Part shown: one piece after another, positions 26,202 to 39,719 of the stretch
How the letters are laid out: each line of letters starts with the position of its first letter
Numbering within the stretch: the stretch's first letter is position 1
Source of the DNA: Rotaria sp. Silwood1
Lineage: Eukaryota > Rotifera > Eurotatoria > Philodinida > Philodinidae
Reading direction: 5' to 3'
DNA: 64,000 nucleotides
Assembly: GCA_905250075.1 (NCBI GenBank)
Contig: CAJNOP010000044.1
Span: 653,547-717,546 of the forward strand
Notes under the pieces: generated by a model
Databases searched by the model: none
The model's input: the letters and a program-made list of their open reading frames with translations, nothing else
Told to the model about the DNA's origin: nothing
Position numbers and translations under genes: made by a program

Positions 26202-29200
26202 GATTTTTCTATCACCAAAAATGTAGATTTTGAAATGAGTCACATATAGTTTAAAAAAAGAATCTTGACGGCATTAATAGTAGTTAACCGATGAACAGAC
26301 GGCATTTTGAATGATGTTGTCTGCAACGGACCCTTTCTTTCTGTTCGTATTCATATAATATAGATGACTCTTGTTGTAGATGAAGAATGAAATTTTTTTT
26401 GTACAAACACAACTGAAATTAAATAGAATTAAAGAGTGTCTGTCGAAGAGAAATATTCAAGAAATATTCTATGCATTTAACGAATAGAAGTCATATATAC
26501 TAAAACATATACGAGAGCATAATTGAAAACTATTGTACCTTTAAGTGTTTGACTTATTTCATCGTCTTTTTAATTTTATTATAGCTAACTTTTTTTTCGG
26601 CCTTTAACCAAAAGAAATGATGTTTTCATATTGACTCATATGATTGTGTACGAGTGCTAATTGATGGCATCGTTAATGTATAATATCAAACATTTTACAA
26701 AGGCAATTCTTTATTTATTAATACTATACGATACAATTTTTTCAATGGTAAAGATCTAGATTTTCTAAATGGTAAGGCTATTCAACAAGACTTGTTTACA
26801 TTAATTGAGGAGCTAAAACTTCAATTTAGAAGAAAATCGGTTCTTAAGTCTATACAAATATCTATATAAAGTAGTTATTCTAAGCAAATAGATCTCAATG
26901 ATTCTGATAAGAAGCTCAGTTTGATAGATTTCTGTCACTAAATCATATAATTAAAATTCATTCAATCAAGCATAAAAATACGAAATCAAAGATTTATTCG
27001 TTCCATTATGTTTTTCTTTCCATTGATGGTGCAAAAATCTCGATTTGCTAATTAATTAAAAAGAGCCATTTGATTCCAATATCCAGTGGCATCTATCATC
27101 TTAGCTTTCTCTTTCTCGTTTTGCAATTATTACAAAATTACAAAGTAGTAGTGGTGCAATCACGAAAGACTCAATCCATTCCAGAAGCTGTTGAGCTCTT
27201 CTCGTTTTCAACGACCAAAATTTGCTTAAAAATGGATTGAGGCCGTTGTAAAATTGTTATTAAAGGATCTCTGTTCACAACTGTTTTTTTGGTCAAGCTA
27301 ATATTGCAAATGAGCTTGAGAATATTTAATTATTCGTTTGTTCCACCAGTCATGTTTTACATAATATAAGTCATTCAATCAATGATAAATTTTTCTTCCC
27401 AACACTTCTTGAGTTTTTATATCTTCTATTTGAAATATGTTTTTATTTCATAGTGAAATCTCTCTCTCTCTCTTGTGAACACCGTGGAGATCGTTAAAAA
27501 TTTTCATTATATGGACGTGTTTCAGTTTAGAGAATTAAATGCAAGGATTGCTGTAAAATGAAAAAAGCTTCTAGAGTGTTCGTGTCTGTATTAATCTAAC
27601 ATAAAGATCTAGTGATGTATTTTCTTCTTCATCTACTTTCATTTAAATGATTTGAATTGAAAGATGTTCCCATAAAGACACAAGATTTTGTTCTTCTTTT
27701 TCAAAAACTCTCCAATGTATCTTGTCTTTTTGCTTTTCAACTTATATCAATATCCATTAATTTTGATCGTAATTCAATGATTAATTCATAGATAATGTGT
27801 ACTTAGCCATAATACACATAATACTGGTCATCGACAATGAAACGTGGTTAATAAAAATGGCACGTGTGTTCAAATTGGAGGGGTTCTTAATAGCATGAGA
27901 AACTACAAAACAGTGTTCACATCAGAAGAAGATATTTCCAGCAAACAATTAGCGGATTTATAAGGAGACACGGGGAGTGGTAGTTTCTTTCAAACTGTTT
28001 TTCGGTTTTTTTCAGTACAAAAACGGCAAAAAATGAGCCAATATAACTTCAATTGGATTTGAAAACACGGTTGCTGACTATGATCACCTCTATTTTCCGA
28101 AATTCTCGATTTATCACTACCGTCAGATCTGACACCATTCGTAATGAGAAAGTGCTTACTGCTAAGGATTTTACTGTAGATTAATTTCTCCTGGTCGTTG
28201 AATTTTTTTCACAATAGCATCTATAAAACTTGTTGCCTATACTAGCAAACCGTTAGTACCTGCACTAGTATTTAAACAAAATTTATTTAACGATTTTCTG
28301 GAATGCCCATGCTTTAATATTATTTCCATGTTCTCGTTTCCGAACTCTTGACGAGAATTGTCGTTCCCTATTCCCGCGAGAAATAGGACGGATAAAAACA
28401 AAAAAAAAATTGTCCCGACAGGACATCAGAGTAAATATCCTGCTTTTATTCATTATTTTGCAACATTTGTTGAAGTTTAACTTCCAATATAATAGTTATA
28501 CTGTCTGGAAAAATAGATCATTATTTTTTTTCAAAATTCACGACTTTTGTTGACATGCGCTATTCAAGATATAAGAAGATACAATCAATTAATATCTAAA
28601 CAATTTCTTGAATGTTCATTCTTTATTTATGGACAAAGTTGTTTCTAAAGATTTGTTTTGTGAAACATGACCTCAATCGAATATTGAAGTATAGAGATAG
28701 AAATATCGATCTAGCCATCTCCTCCCGTTCGCATAGACGTGACGGGCATCATTAAGAGATTATTACACATCGTGACAGGCATAAAAGCGAGATCACAGTC
28801 TAATGTGGAGTTAATATAATAGTTGCTCTTTATGTTTTATCACAGTCACTACAATATGTTGGGGTTAATATATTTCCTCATCAACATGCATTGACAGTAG
28901 ATAGGAATTCATAAACAGAAACGTACATTGATTTATCTCTTCTTTTACAATATCATCAGCTCCATTGTGTTTTACGTTGTAATCCCACAGGGACTGTGCT
29001 AACAATTTTTCTGAATAAAGATTGAAGTAATTTCTATCGATATTTTGATTGTAGAATAAATATAAAATGGTCTATTTAATTTTAATCTTAATTTAAAAAA
29101 AAATAACACGACATGGTTTTAAATTGAAACGGGAGTCTTTGGAATCAAAGTCTTCCATATTCCATCGACCCTCTTTTTGTCGATGGTAGGTTTATGAGAT

Positions 29201-30923
29201 TATATAAAATATAGAAGATATTATAATTCTAAAGACCCCTCAGAATTTACTATTCAAGGAACAGAGATCTAAATACGATTGAAACTATATGAATCGATAG
29301 AGAAATTAAGCAGTTATTTGGACATAAAATAATAGAAAAAACTCAACTGCTTAGACATATAAAATGTTCTGTAGCGATTCACTTGATGAAAATAGACATA
29401 AATCAATAAATAAACAACTCTTCTATTCATCAACATCAAAACATCTCCATACTCGAATCGATAATAATTCTCAGAGATATTAATCAATAAGTGATTTCAA
29501 AATAGCCAAAAAAAAGAAAAATCCATTTTTTGATTTCTTTTTCGAAATTTATTAAATTTCCGATAAGAATATCAGAATAAATACTACATGATACAATGAA
29601 ATAATCAATGCTCTTCCTAACCGTAACAAAATAAAAAGCATGTGAGATTGAATATAAATATATCAAACTGTCAAAAATAATCTAATCAATTTTTACATTG
29701 AATAAGAACATCTAAAAGACGTTAAGTACAAAAGATAGAATTAGAAAAATATAAATATTTCTTAGATTCATTTACAACTAGAATAAATAAACAAGAGAAA
29801 GACCAGTAACTTCTACATTATAGGGTAGCAAATCAACAAAGTGTTTTTATCTTATTTTACTAAGTATGGTAAAGATACTATGTTTTTTTCCAGTCAAGTA
29901 CAAAGAACAGTACTACTGTGAAATTATTAATGTACTGCGTACATTACTTGTCCTTAAGGTTAAAGTACTTGATAATAACATTATTGCCTAGAAAACACCA
30001 ATAGGTTATGGTAAAATAAGGATTTCAATTTGATTGGTTCATTTCTTATTTTATCAAGTGAGCCACACATCTTTTTTTTGTTTCAAGTTTACATGTTTAG
30101 TTCATTTTCTATGACTATTTTTATTCTGTATGCAAAAGTATATGTATAGTTTATCGTAATTCCGATATTTTTCTTTCATATCAAGCTTGTATATTTATTT
30201 CAAGAAATTGATGCAATCAATTTAAATATGATTTAATTCATAGAAATTTTCGTTTTAATTTGAAAGAAAAATGTTTATATTTTAGATTTATTGATATTCT
30301 ACTTTCTGTTTGACAAGAAAATTTCTTTATTATATTTATGATAGAGCTCTTATGAATTACAAATAAAAATTTTAAAGAACTCATCTTTATATTATTTTTA
30401 TATGCTCAGTTGACATTTCTTTCTATGCTTTTCAATATAGTTTCATATGATCTAAATAGTATAAGCTCTAATCTTTACTGATAACTAATAATGACAGTAA
30501 CTATATTATTAAAATGTACTAATAATGCAATAGCATGACATTGACAAGTATAGAAGTAAATGTGATTTTTACTATTTATGAGATAGTAATAAATAGTTTA
30601 AAAAATATCATCGAAGTAGCTAGTATATGAAGAAAATTTGCATAATCAATATAGCGAAATTGATTTTAGTTTGATATTTATTAAGATATATTTTTTTTTA
30701 ATGAGATATTAAAAAGAAAGACTAATAAAAAAAAACAAAAAGGATTCAATGATATCACGAAGAATAACCTCAGAATTACTAATTGATATTCAAATATTCA
30801 ATTTTTTTTCAGTTTAATACAACTTTTATTTGTTATCAGTTTCGACGTTTTTTTGAAACCAATTTATATCTAAAATGATTTGGAATATATTTCAGATGTA
30901 TCTGGTATTTTATATGTGAAATA
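26202..30923. other. 4.7-kb intergenic region, no gene recognised
   Basis: This spacer separates the divergent NEK and PDK loci, so it should hold both promoter regions. I see no long ORF with coding character, no tRNA pattern and no clear transposon ends. Sequence near 28690-28800 is locally less AT-rich. A CAATCCATT / AATGGATTG inverted pair lies near 27175 and 27230. Confidence 0.5.
30894..30923 (+). promoter_or_regulatory. 3' splice acceptor and short uORF before PDK-A
   Basis: An acceptor-like TTGGAATATATTTCAG ends at 30895, 28 bases before the chosen ATG. The leader itself begins with ATG and contains an eight-codon upstream ORF that ends before the PDK start. Either a 5'-leader intron or trans-splicing would place this uORF in the mature RNA. 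Confidence 0.4.
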
Positions 30924-33900
30924 ATGCGTTTAAGTCGATTACTATTGAATCTATCCAGTCATATTGAATATTATTCGAAATTTCAACCAACATCATTTAC
31001 TCTGAAAAATCTTATTGATTTTGGTTTGTAAAGAAAAAAATAAAATTTTATTATGAATAAAATTTTTTTTTTAAAAATTTTCTAGCTCGTGATGGTGATA
31101 TTAAACAATCGTATAAATATCTCCGTATTGAATTGCTCATACGATGGTCTCATATGCGCAAAGAAATGAATTATTTACCACCGAAGTAAATCAAAAACGA
31201 CAAATCACTACGAAATAATTTTTCTTTCTTTTGTTTTTAGACTACTTGAAATGCCAAGTTTTAAATTAGCAAATTCATGGTATGATCAAAGTTATTCTGA
31301 AATACTTGAATTTAAAAATGTTGAACCAGATATGTCAACACTTCGCAAGTACTTGTATTATTATTTTTTTTTCTGTATTGCTCATCTATGTAATAAAAAT
31401 ATAATAGATTTACCGAAATATTAGTTGGTATACGAAACCGTCATACTGATGTGGTAGCAACATTAGCTCAAGTGAGTTCATTATTTTATAATATATTTTT
31501 CTAATGATTTCTAAATTTTTTTTTGTTGTTTAGGCATATATAGAATTTCAAAAAGTTAGTTCAATCAGTTTAATAGAAAAAGGTCGAATACAATATTTTT
31601 ATGATCGATTTTTCATGAATCGAATTGGTATAAGAACATTAATTTATCAACATAGTACGTTCAAATTTTACTTTCGATCATTTCATACGATATCAATACT
31701 GAAAATAATTTTGTTTTTGTTAAGCTCTTCTATTTGGTGATGAATTTCCTCAACATTCACAACAAGCCGGTATTATTGATCCATCTGTCAATGTGGTTGC
31801 TGTTATTGGAGGTAAACTATTTTTTGTTTTCTTATCTTTAATCATATGTAATAAAAGATTTATTACAAGTAGTAACAGAAAGATATGCTTCTTTTCAAGT
31901 CATATTTATACAAATTCCAAGCTTGTGTTATGCTATTATTTTAATTAGATAGTTATTTTTTATCTAACATTATCTGAGTAAAAAGCAAAAAATGTAAAGA
32001 GGAATTTCTTTCAATATCTATTTATACTGATTAAAGTTCAATCATAATACAGTTTTTTTTTTCTTCTTCTATTTAAAATGCATCAAAAGTCGATACAACT
32101 GTGCAGAAAAAACTTGAAGAATAAAGAAAAAGAAAAAATGCTCGATTAATAGGAGACATACTGACTTTCTTTTTTCGAGAACATCATAGGAATTCTATAT
32201 TCTGAAGCGGATAATTAATTTGCGATGATTTTTTTTTCATTCAATATATATATATATATAGAGGCTTATTCAACAGCAAAACATTTATTTGAACAAGTAT
32301 CTTATCCAGTACCTAAAATTGAAATCGAGTCTTATAATGGTAAATATAATAAAAGCAAAAATTCTTATCATAATTAATCTATATATATATAAATATTTAT
32401 TTTAAGTACAAGATCATAGTACAAATCCTATAACAATTGTTTATATTCCATCACATATTTATCATATTGTTTTTGAATTATTAAAAGTAAATTAATTTTG
32501 ATTAATAAAAAAATTGTTTTTTTTTTTATATAAAAGAATTCACTTCGTGCAACTGTTGAACGATATGGTTTAGATGCTAAAGAATATCCACCTATACATA
32601 TACTTATTGTTAAAGGTCATGAAGATTTAACAATACAAATTGATGATCGTGGTGGTAAGATATATCATATATATAATTTAATTAGATATTTATTTTGAAA
32701 GTTTTATTTAAATTAAAAAAGAATAAATTCTTGAGATTCTATCACATGGTTTCTCTGGCAATTAGTTTGGGGTAGGTGATTGACGTGTAATTTTTTTTAT
32801 TTAAATAGAAGTGTGATTCTTACATATTAACATCACAAGTAACATATTTTGAATAGTACGTTGATATTCATAGATTATTAATGGCATAACATATAATCAT
32901 TATTGATTTTCAATATTATTAAATACTATGTAGTGCATTCATTCGAATGAATAATAGATTCAATAAATAACTAACTACAATAATATTTCTCTTTGTGTGT
33001 ATTCTAGATTAATCAATCGTTTGTTAGTAATAGAAATTCTAAACTTGTTGACTTTTTGTAGGCCTAGTTAATCAATGAAAGAATCTAAGTGAACCCCTTC
33101 AGCTTGCGTGATGTAGTTGATGTATTGTTTTTTTATATTCTCATATTATAGTGATTCTTGAGTGGAATCAGAAGAATGCTATGATAAAAATTCAAGGATA
33201 TTATATAGATCGAAATGAGATGATTAGATGAAAAACATATTAGTTTAATACTTCATATATATATATATATTATTCGTAGGAAAAAGATAAAGACAAAGAG
33301 TTAACAATTAAATAAAATTTCTATTTTTCATTGAGAATTTTTTTTGCGATATTTGACGATTTAGTCTAACGAAACACATCAAGACCAGATGGTAAATTAG
33401 ACTAATAAATGATTAACAATGGTGAGTAGTTATTTGCAAGATATTCTTTCTAAACTGATATCTGCCATTTTAGCTCATATTAAATCTACAAAGATGCCTT
33501 GATGAAACTAGAAAAATTGAATTATTAGTAGAATATCGTGTAAGTTTTATCCGAAAACAGTTTTTTTTTTGTTAAGATATATGGAATTTTAAAGTAACGT
33601 CGGTTTTTGTATTGTGCCTGTGACAAATGATTATTTTTTGGAAATTTAATATATCAACGAAAGAATATTTTTTTGGAATGAAAATTTTAGGATATTCTAT
33701 AGATTATCCCACCTATATATAGGCAAAATTTCACATTGAAATTTTTGTTTTTTCTATTTTTTTTTTTGTCAAGCTCAATCGAAAATTCAGTAAAATGATC
33801 CTTCGTCTGCGCCAACCTATATGAATACAAACTATTTAGATTTTTCTAGTCTTACAGAGATCTTTTTGTAGGTTCCTGATGAGTTCAAACAGTAGGTATC

Positions 33901-35178
33901 CGTTCGAATAGTTCCCTGGTGTGAGCGGCAAAGATAGATAAGTAAATAGTCAATAAACAATGCATTTATCATATGTGTTGTGCCAAGATTATACCCAGTG
34001 AAAGGAGTATAATGTCATAGGAAATTTTGTAGCATCAAAGTTAATCCACTTTTTCTTGTAATAATTACATTTTCTATTTACAAAAGAAAAGTTTTGTCTT
34101 CAAATTCAAAAGAAATAAAAGACATGTGGCCTGTGTAGTTTTTGATAAGCTCTAATATCATAGTCTATGTTTGCCTTCAGCAAAAAAATACTCGACTGTC
34201 TGCTTGAACTTTCATACGACATAAACAACAATTTGTTTTTTTCACTCCGAAGCCACTGATCGAATTAGTAAAGACGCGATGTTTCAATACGAAAACTATA
34301 GAAAAATAAAAGATGTACTAATTTGAATAACATTTTCTTTTCTGTAAATTATTCTAATGCATACATTTATTCATTAGCAACTAGAAATAATAATTAAATT
34401 CTTGAGAAAATGATCAAAAATATAGAAGGATTTTTCTAAAAACCAAAAAAAAAAAATCTGCAATTCTCTAATATAAAAATTTATCTCTGTTAACAACGAT
34501 ACACAAATTTTTTTATTTAATTATCAACATTTTTCTTTCTTCCAGCTAAAACCCATGCCTTTTTTCTTCTGTTGCCCTTGTTTTATTTCTGCAACTAGAC
34601 ATTCTATGAATCATTGCACCCTGAAAAGAACATCTTCCATCTCTGCCCTTCTTTTTTCTACGTTCCAAGACATATGTTTATGTTCTTATCTATTCTATAC
34701 ATCAAAACCAACTAATATATATATATATATAAATTCTAGGTGGTATACCACGTTCAAAATTATCACAATTATTTCAGTATATGTATTCTACAGCACCTAA
34801 ATATTTATTAGATGGACCTGAACAAAATAAAAATAAAACACCTATTGCTGGTCTTGGTTATGGTTTACCAATAGCACGTCTTTATGCTAAATATTTTCAA
34901 GGTAGTCTTGAAATAGCATCAATTGAAAACTATGGTACATCAACTTATGTATCTCTTCCAGTAAAATAGAAAAAAATTTTCTTTTTTTTTGATAAATGAA
35001 TCTAAATATTTATTTTTGTTTTATTTTATTCATTAGGCAACAGCAGAAAATGCCAGGTAAACATAATAATTCTTATGTACGAAAACAAACATTCACTTTA
35101 TACTTTAGTGAACGTTTACCAATATTTAATAAAGCTCGTTATTCATATACAACAAAAAAAGGTTCTGATTGGACTTAA
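30924..35178 (+). CDS. PDK: Pyruvate dehydrogenase kinase, copy A
   Basis: Twelve exons give 388 aa: 30924-31023, 31086-31185, 31241-31348, 31408-31471, 31534-31654, 31725-31811, 32262-32339, 32407-32486, 32537-32654, 34740-34960, 35037-35056, 35109-35178. PDKs phosphorylate the E1alpha subunit of the mitochondrial pyruvate dehydrogenase complex. The GHKL ATPase signatures are present: N box [13 protein letters not shown] (~241-253), G1 box [17 protein letters not shown], and G2 box [12 protein letters not shown]. The N-terminal helical domain starts like known PDKs (IEYYSKFQP and KNLIDF), and the C-terminal DW motif is kept in GSDWT. Length is close to the usual ~400 aa. Exon 11 is only 20 bases; without it the frame stops early after SLP, so the model depends on it. 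Intron 9 is 2.1 kb. BCKDK is less likely. Confidence 0.93.
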
Positions 35179-35229
35179 ATGTTAAAAAAAAAAAAAAATC
35201 CTTTTCAACTTCATTTTTTTTCCTACGTT

Positions 35230-35922
35230 ATGTATATATTCTGGTGGACAAAAATTTAGATCAGCTGCATTGTTAAATTTTCTTCTCGATGATAATCACT
35301 AGTAAGAATCTGAAAAAAAACATTTGTGTAATTAAAAGAATATTCTGTTAAGATTCATACGGTCAAAATCTCCAACAAAATTTCTCGGATGAAGGCCTGC
35401 AGAAAATTAAGATTTCCAAAAGCAACTTTCTGACTTCCACTCAAAGTCGTTGGGAAAATATTGTTTTTTGAAAGAGTAAATAATTATGAACAAAATAATA
35501 CATCTCCTATCTTTTCATAGCCTTCCTTCAATTCACAGAAGACCTAGAAGCATTTCTCTTCTTGTTATTGAAAATTCCAATGTTTTTGTTATGTTTGAAG
35601 CTTTGAGATCTTCTGTAAATTGAAGAAAGGCTATGGAAAGAATAAGAGACGTATTATTTTGTTCATAATTATCTCCTCGATCAAATAAAATCTTTTTTTC
35701 AAAAGCTTCGAATAGAGATTAGAAACTTAGTTTTGAAACCTTGATTTTCCGTATACCCTTATCCAAGCAGTTTTGATGAAGCCTTTAGATCCTACTAATC
35801 ATAATAGAGAATCTTTTCAGCTACATAAGTGTTTTTTTTTTCAAATTCTTGCTAGCTATTATTGTCGAGAAGAAAATTTGAAAATAGGCTATTTTAAACT
35901 TTTGTCTGCTACACTTATATAC
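35230..35922. mobile_element. Foldback (long inverted-repeat) element between PDK copies
   Basis: Two arms of roughly 330 bases are inverted relative to each other. The best-kept inner part is 35479-35540 against 35610-35673 (TAATTATGAACAAAATAATA and its complement, then ATAGCCTT..CTTCAATT). The outer part pairs AAATTTTCTTCTCGA at about 35276 with its complement near 35865, and GACAAAAATTTA at about 35247 with TAAACTTTTGTC at about 35894. The arms have diverged by many point changes. There is no coding capacity, so it is a non-autonomous element or an old palindromic duplication. Confidence 0.75.
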
Positions 35923-36067
35923 ACATATTATATCGTTGAAACTAAATTTTAGATAAAAAAAAAAAACAAAAGAAGAAAAATTTGTCGATGATGAGATTAG
36001 TTAAATTGATCTGTAAAAATTTGAATGCATTTTAATTAGAAAAGAAAAAGCAAAAGAAAATTAAAGA

Positions 36068-39000
36068 ATGCATTTAACTCGGTTATTACGTACACAACAA
36101 AATACTCTATCACATCTTATTGATCATTATGCTAAATATCCACCAACTGGTTTAACAATGAAAAGAATTGTTGAGTTTGGTGTGTTTCATGTATTTTTTT
36201 TTTCTTATTCAAATTTTATATATTTCTTTCCTTTTTGTTTATTTAATAAATAGCACGTGAAGGTGATGCTAAACAATCGTATTTATTTCTTCGAAATGAA
36301 TTACCTGTTCGACTTGCATCAATGATGAAAGAAATGGGACATTTACCATCACGTCTTCTTGAAATGCCAAGTGTTAAAACAGTTAATGGTTGGTATGGAA
36401 CTAGTTTACATGAATTAGATTCATTTAGACATGCAACACCAACTACTGAAACCGTAAAAAAGTAATAAAGACAAAAAAAATATATTTTGATTAGATAGAT
36501 TATTTTTATATTTATAGATTTACAGAAATTTTACAAAATATACGTAAAAGACATTCAACTGTTATTGAAACATTAGCACAAGTAATAGATTTTCTTTATG
36601 TTTTCATTCAATTGATGATTTATTTTTTTTTGGTCTTGTCTTGTCTTCTAGGGTTATATGGAATTTTCTGATACGGGTCAAGTCAAAGAATATGAAGAGT
36701 CTCAAATACAGTATTTTCTAAATCGATTTTATTTATCTCGAATATCAATTCGACTACTTATTTATCAACATAGTATGTTTAATTCAAAAAATCAAAGAAT
36801 TTAGTTTCCATTATAAAAATTTTAAAATGTAAAATCTGTCAACATTAGCTGATATATTATTTTTGTAGCCGAATTATGACATCAGATAGATAGGTCTAAT
36901 GACTTTGAGAATATTCCGACAATTTCAGTTGAAAAGAATGTTCGTTGATCAAGATACTGAATTTACAAAAAAATCATCGTTTTACAATAAAAATCGAGTT
37001 TACTTGAAATTTCAATAGCTCGACAAAAGAACATGGTTTTCAGCTGAAACTTTCAGAATATTTCCAGAGTTATTAGACTTATCTATGAACGGCTATAATT
37101 GGATCTCAGAGGATCGTGGACACGAACTTTTCTAATCTTGCCGAGGGCTCCTTATGAATCCAATATGAGGTTAAACTGTGGATATTTGTATTACAAGTTC
37201 CCTTCTTAATTATATCTTGAGAGAAATCTATCATTTTGTCATATGTAAAATTAAGTCTCTATGAATTTATACTTTTTTTTTTGTTACTAACAATTAAAAT
37301 TCTATACAGATAAACACTTATAGTGCTGGATCAATATTAGTGCCAGTCGGGTTCAACAATTCATCAAACAAGTCATATTCGAAAATTACCAGCTAATTAT
37401 GACTTGGTTATTATAAAACCATTGTCAAAATTGTCTGAGAAATGTAATAAACATATCAGTAGTAATATACAAATAATCGACAAAAATTTTAATTTCGATG
37501 CACTCCAATTGATATTCAATATATTCAAGTAGATTTTAGAAGTTTGTAACGAAATTCTCTCGCATCTTTTTTTTTTCTTTCAAAATAATCATAATAAGAG
37601 GATTATATCCAAAAAAATAAAATGTGTCTAGTTGGCAGCAGTACGAATGAGTAATTTTTTACAAAAAAAAGTATATATTTTAGAATCGTATAACAGTTTC
37701 TGAAAGAAAAACATTTTTGTATCATTTTAATTTATTTCATTTTTTAAATTAGCAATGTGTTTTGGTGATGAAGTACCTTTACATCCTACACATCTTGGTT
37801 TTGTTGATCCTAATTGTTTGGTCGAAGATATTATCAAAGGTAATATGAATTTAATAAACAATAAAAATTTCTATCTAAATATTCTTATTTTAAGATGCAT
37901 TTGAAAATGCTCAGTTTTTATGTGAAGGTTATTATTTACAAGCACCTTCATTAGAACTTCGTAGAATAAATGGTAATTATTTTGATTTTTAAATAAAATT
38001 CTTCATTTTTCTTTTTTTTTTTATTTGTAGCAATAACTCCTGAAGAACCAATTGCAATAGCTTATGTACCGTCACATCTATATCATATGATGTTTGAATT
38101 ATTCAAAGTTAGTTTTAAAAAAAAAACAAAGAAATTTTTTTTTCTTTTCGAAAAAAGATAATTTGTTTTCTTATAGAATTCTATGCGTGCAACTGTCGAA
38201 CATTCAGAAAGTAAAAAATCAAACAGTGCATTGTCTCCGATTGTGGTTTGTTTGTTTTTTTTAGAGAATTATTTAAATTAATTTATTCAAATTTACATAT
38301 AGGTTGATGTTGTAAAAGCCAAGGAAGATTTAACTATTCGTATAAGGTAATAAGAATTGTGAATTGTCTTCTTTCTATCATCATGATTTAATAGTGATCG
38401 TGGTGGTGGTATTCCACGTTCAAAAGCAGATAAAATCTTTCGATATATGTATTCAACTGCACCAAGACCTGTATCATTAACTGATTCTCAACATTCAGGT
38501 CCAACACCACTTGCTGGTTTTGGTTATGGTCTTCCTATTGTAAGTTTTACAGTATTGATAGAAACAAATATATATGAGTAATGGATTTTTGATTTTGTTT
38601 TTGTTCTACGATACTAAGTATTTAACTAAAATCCAAATAGTGGTTTGAATAGTCAATGAAGTTCTCTATCAAATGTATGACCATACCGAAATCCCTTAGA
38701 TGAACTTAGAAAAAAGAAGAATAAGCTTATCTTTTGATTAATAGTTGATGTGAGATGCTGCTTACCGATAGATTCAATATTCTGATATTGCTCTTATAAT
38801 GATTACTATCTGTAGTTTTGGACAGAAGAGCGGTCTGACATAGAATTTTTGCACTAAATTGCTTAACATCCTTAGACACGCTTATTAACTACACATTATT
38901 CACAAGAGCAGTTGTTTTAACATCGACTATGAGAGAAACATTTTAGGACAATTAAATACGTTATCTTTTAGATCTGAGAAAACTTTGTGACTAGTAATTT

Positions 39001-39719
39001 TTACATAGTACCATCCTAAAGTGTACAGAATCTTGAAGAAAATGATGGCTTATCGTTTTTTTCTACGATCTGGCTTTAAAAAGTTATAAATATGACAAAA
39101 ACAAAAAAAAAAAAAGAAATGCATTTTTTAGCATTGCTAAAATAAATTTCGTTTATTTTTCATTTTTTATGATATTGATAACAAGATGATAGAAAATACG
39201 TTAATCCATCATTTTATTCACGGCATTGCACTCTTAAAAATAGTACTCTTAAAAACTAATTTTCACATAATATTCTAAGATCTAAAAAGTATCCTATTTA
39301 GTCATAATTCTTTATTGATTATTCAAATTACTAATTAAATTTCAGTTTAATATTTCATATCATAGAACAAAATATGTAAGTCTTATGTTTTTCTTTTTTA
39401 GTAGTACTATAATTTTAATATTTATACAGAAAATAAAAACAAACGAAATTGACTTTCTTTTTTTATTTTAGAGTCGACTTTATGCTCGATATTTTAATGG
39501 TGATTTAGAAATTCATTCGATTGATGGACATGGTACAGATGCATACATATATCTCCAAGTATGATTAAAATAATTTTTAATATTATATAAATTTATTTAT
39601 TTTAATTTTATTAGGCTGTAGAAGATCATGCTAGTGAATGGTTACCAATATGTAATCGTGCAGCATATGAATATTATGTCTCTCGTAAATATCAATCAGA
39701 TTGGACAAAAAAGAAATAA
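36068..39719 (+). CDS. PDK: Pyruvate dehydrogenase kinase, copy B
   Basis: Twelve exons give 398 aa: 36068-36179, 36254-36461, 36518-36581, 36652-36772, 37753-37839, 37895-37972, 38031-38107, 38177-38245, 38303-38346, 38395-38539, 39472-39558, 39615-39719. Motifs are N box [13 protein letters not shown] (~245-257), [27 protein letters not shown] and the C-terminal [16 protein letters not shown] matches the PDK core. It is a tandem paralogue of copy A, 890 bases upstream. Most intron sites are shared, but copy B lacks the intron in A exon 2/3 and has extra introns at GYGLPI and after SALSPIV. It has a shorter loop between N box and G1 box than copy A. Introns 4 (980 bases) and 10 (932 bases) are long, and the former holds an inverted repeat. 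Confidence 0.94.
36860..37095. mobile_element. Diverged inverted-repeat element in PDK-B intron 4
   Basis: AGATAGGTCTAATGACTTTG at 36888 and the following CAATTTCAGTTGAAAAGAATG pair with the reverse complement of 37015-37085 (TTTTCAGCTGAAACTTTC and TTATTAGACTTATCT). The arms are about 70-90 bases with a ~60-base spacer. It has no ORF and looks like an old miniature inverted-repeat element. Confidence 0.6.

Noticed and set aside
34555-34800. Plus-strand ORF upstream of PDK-A exon 10
   Set aside because: It is intron sequence that merely runs into the exon; the exon is fixed by the acceptor at 34739 and phase.
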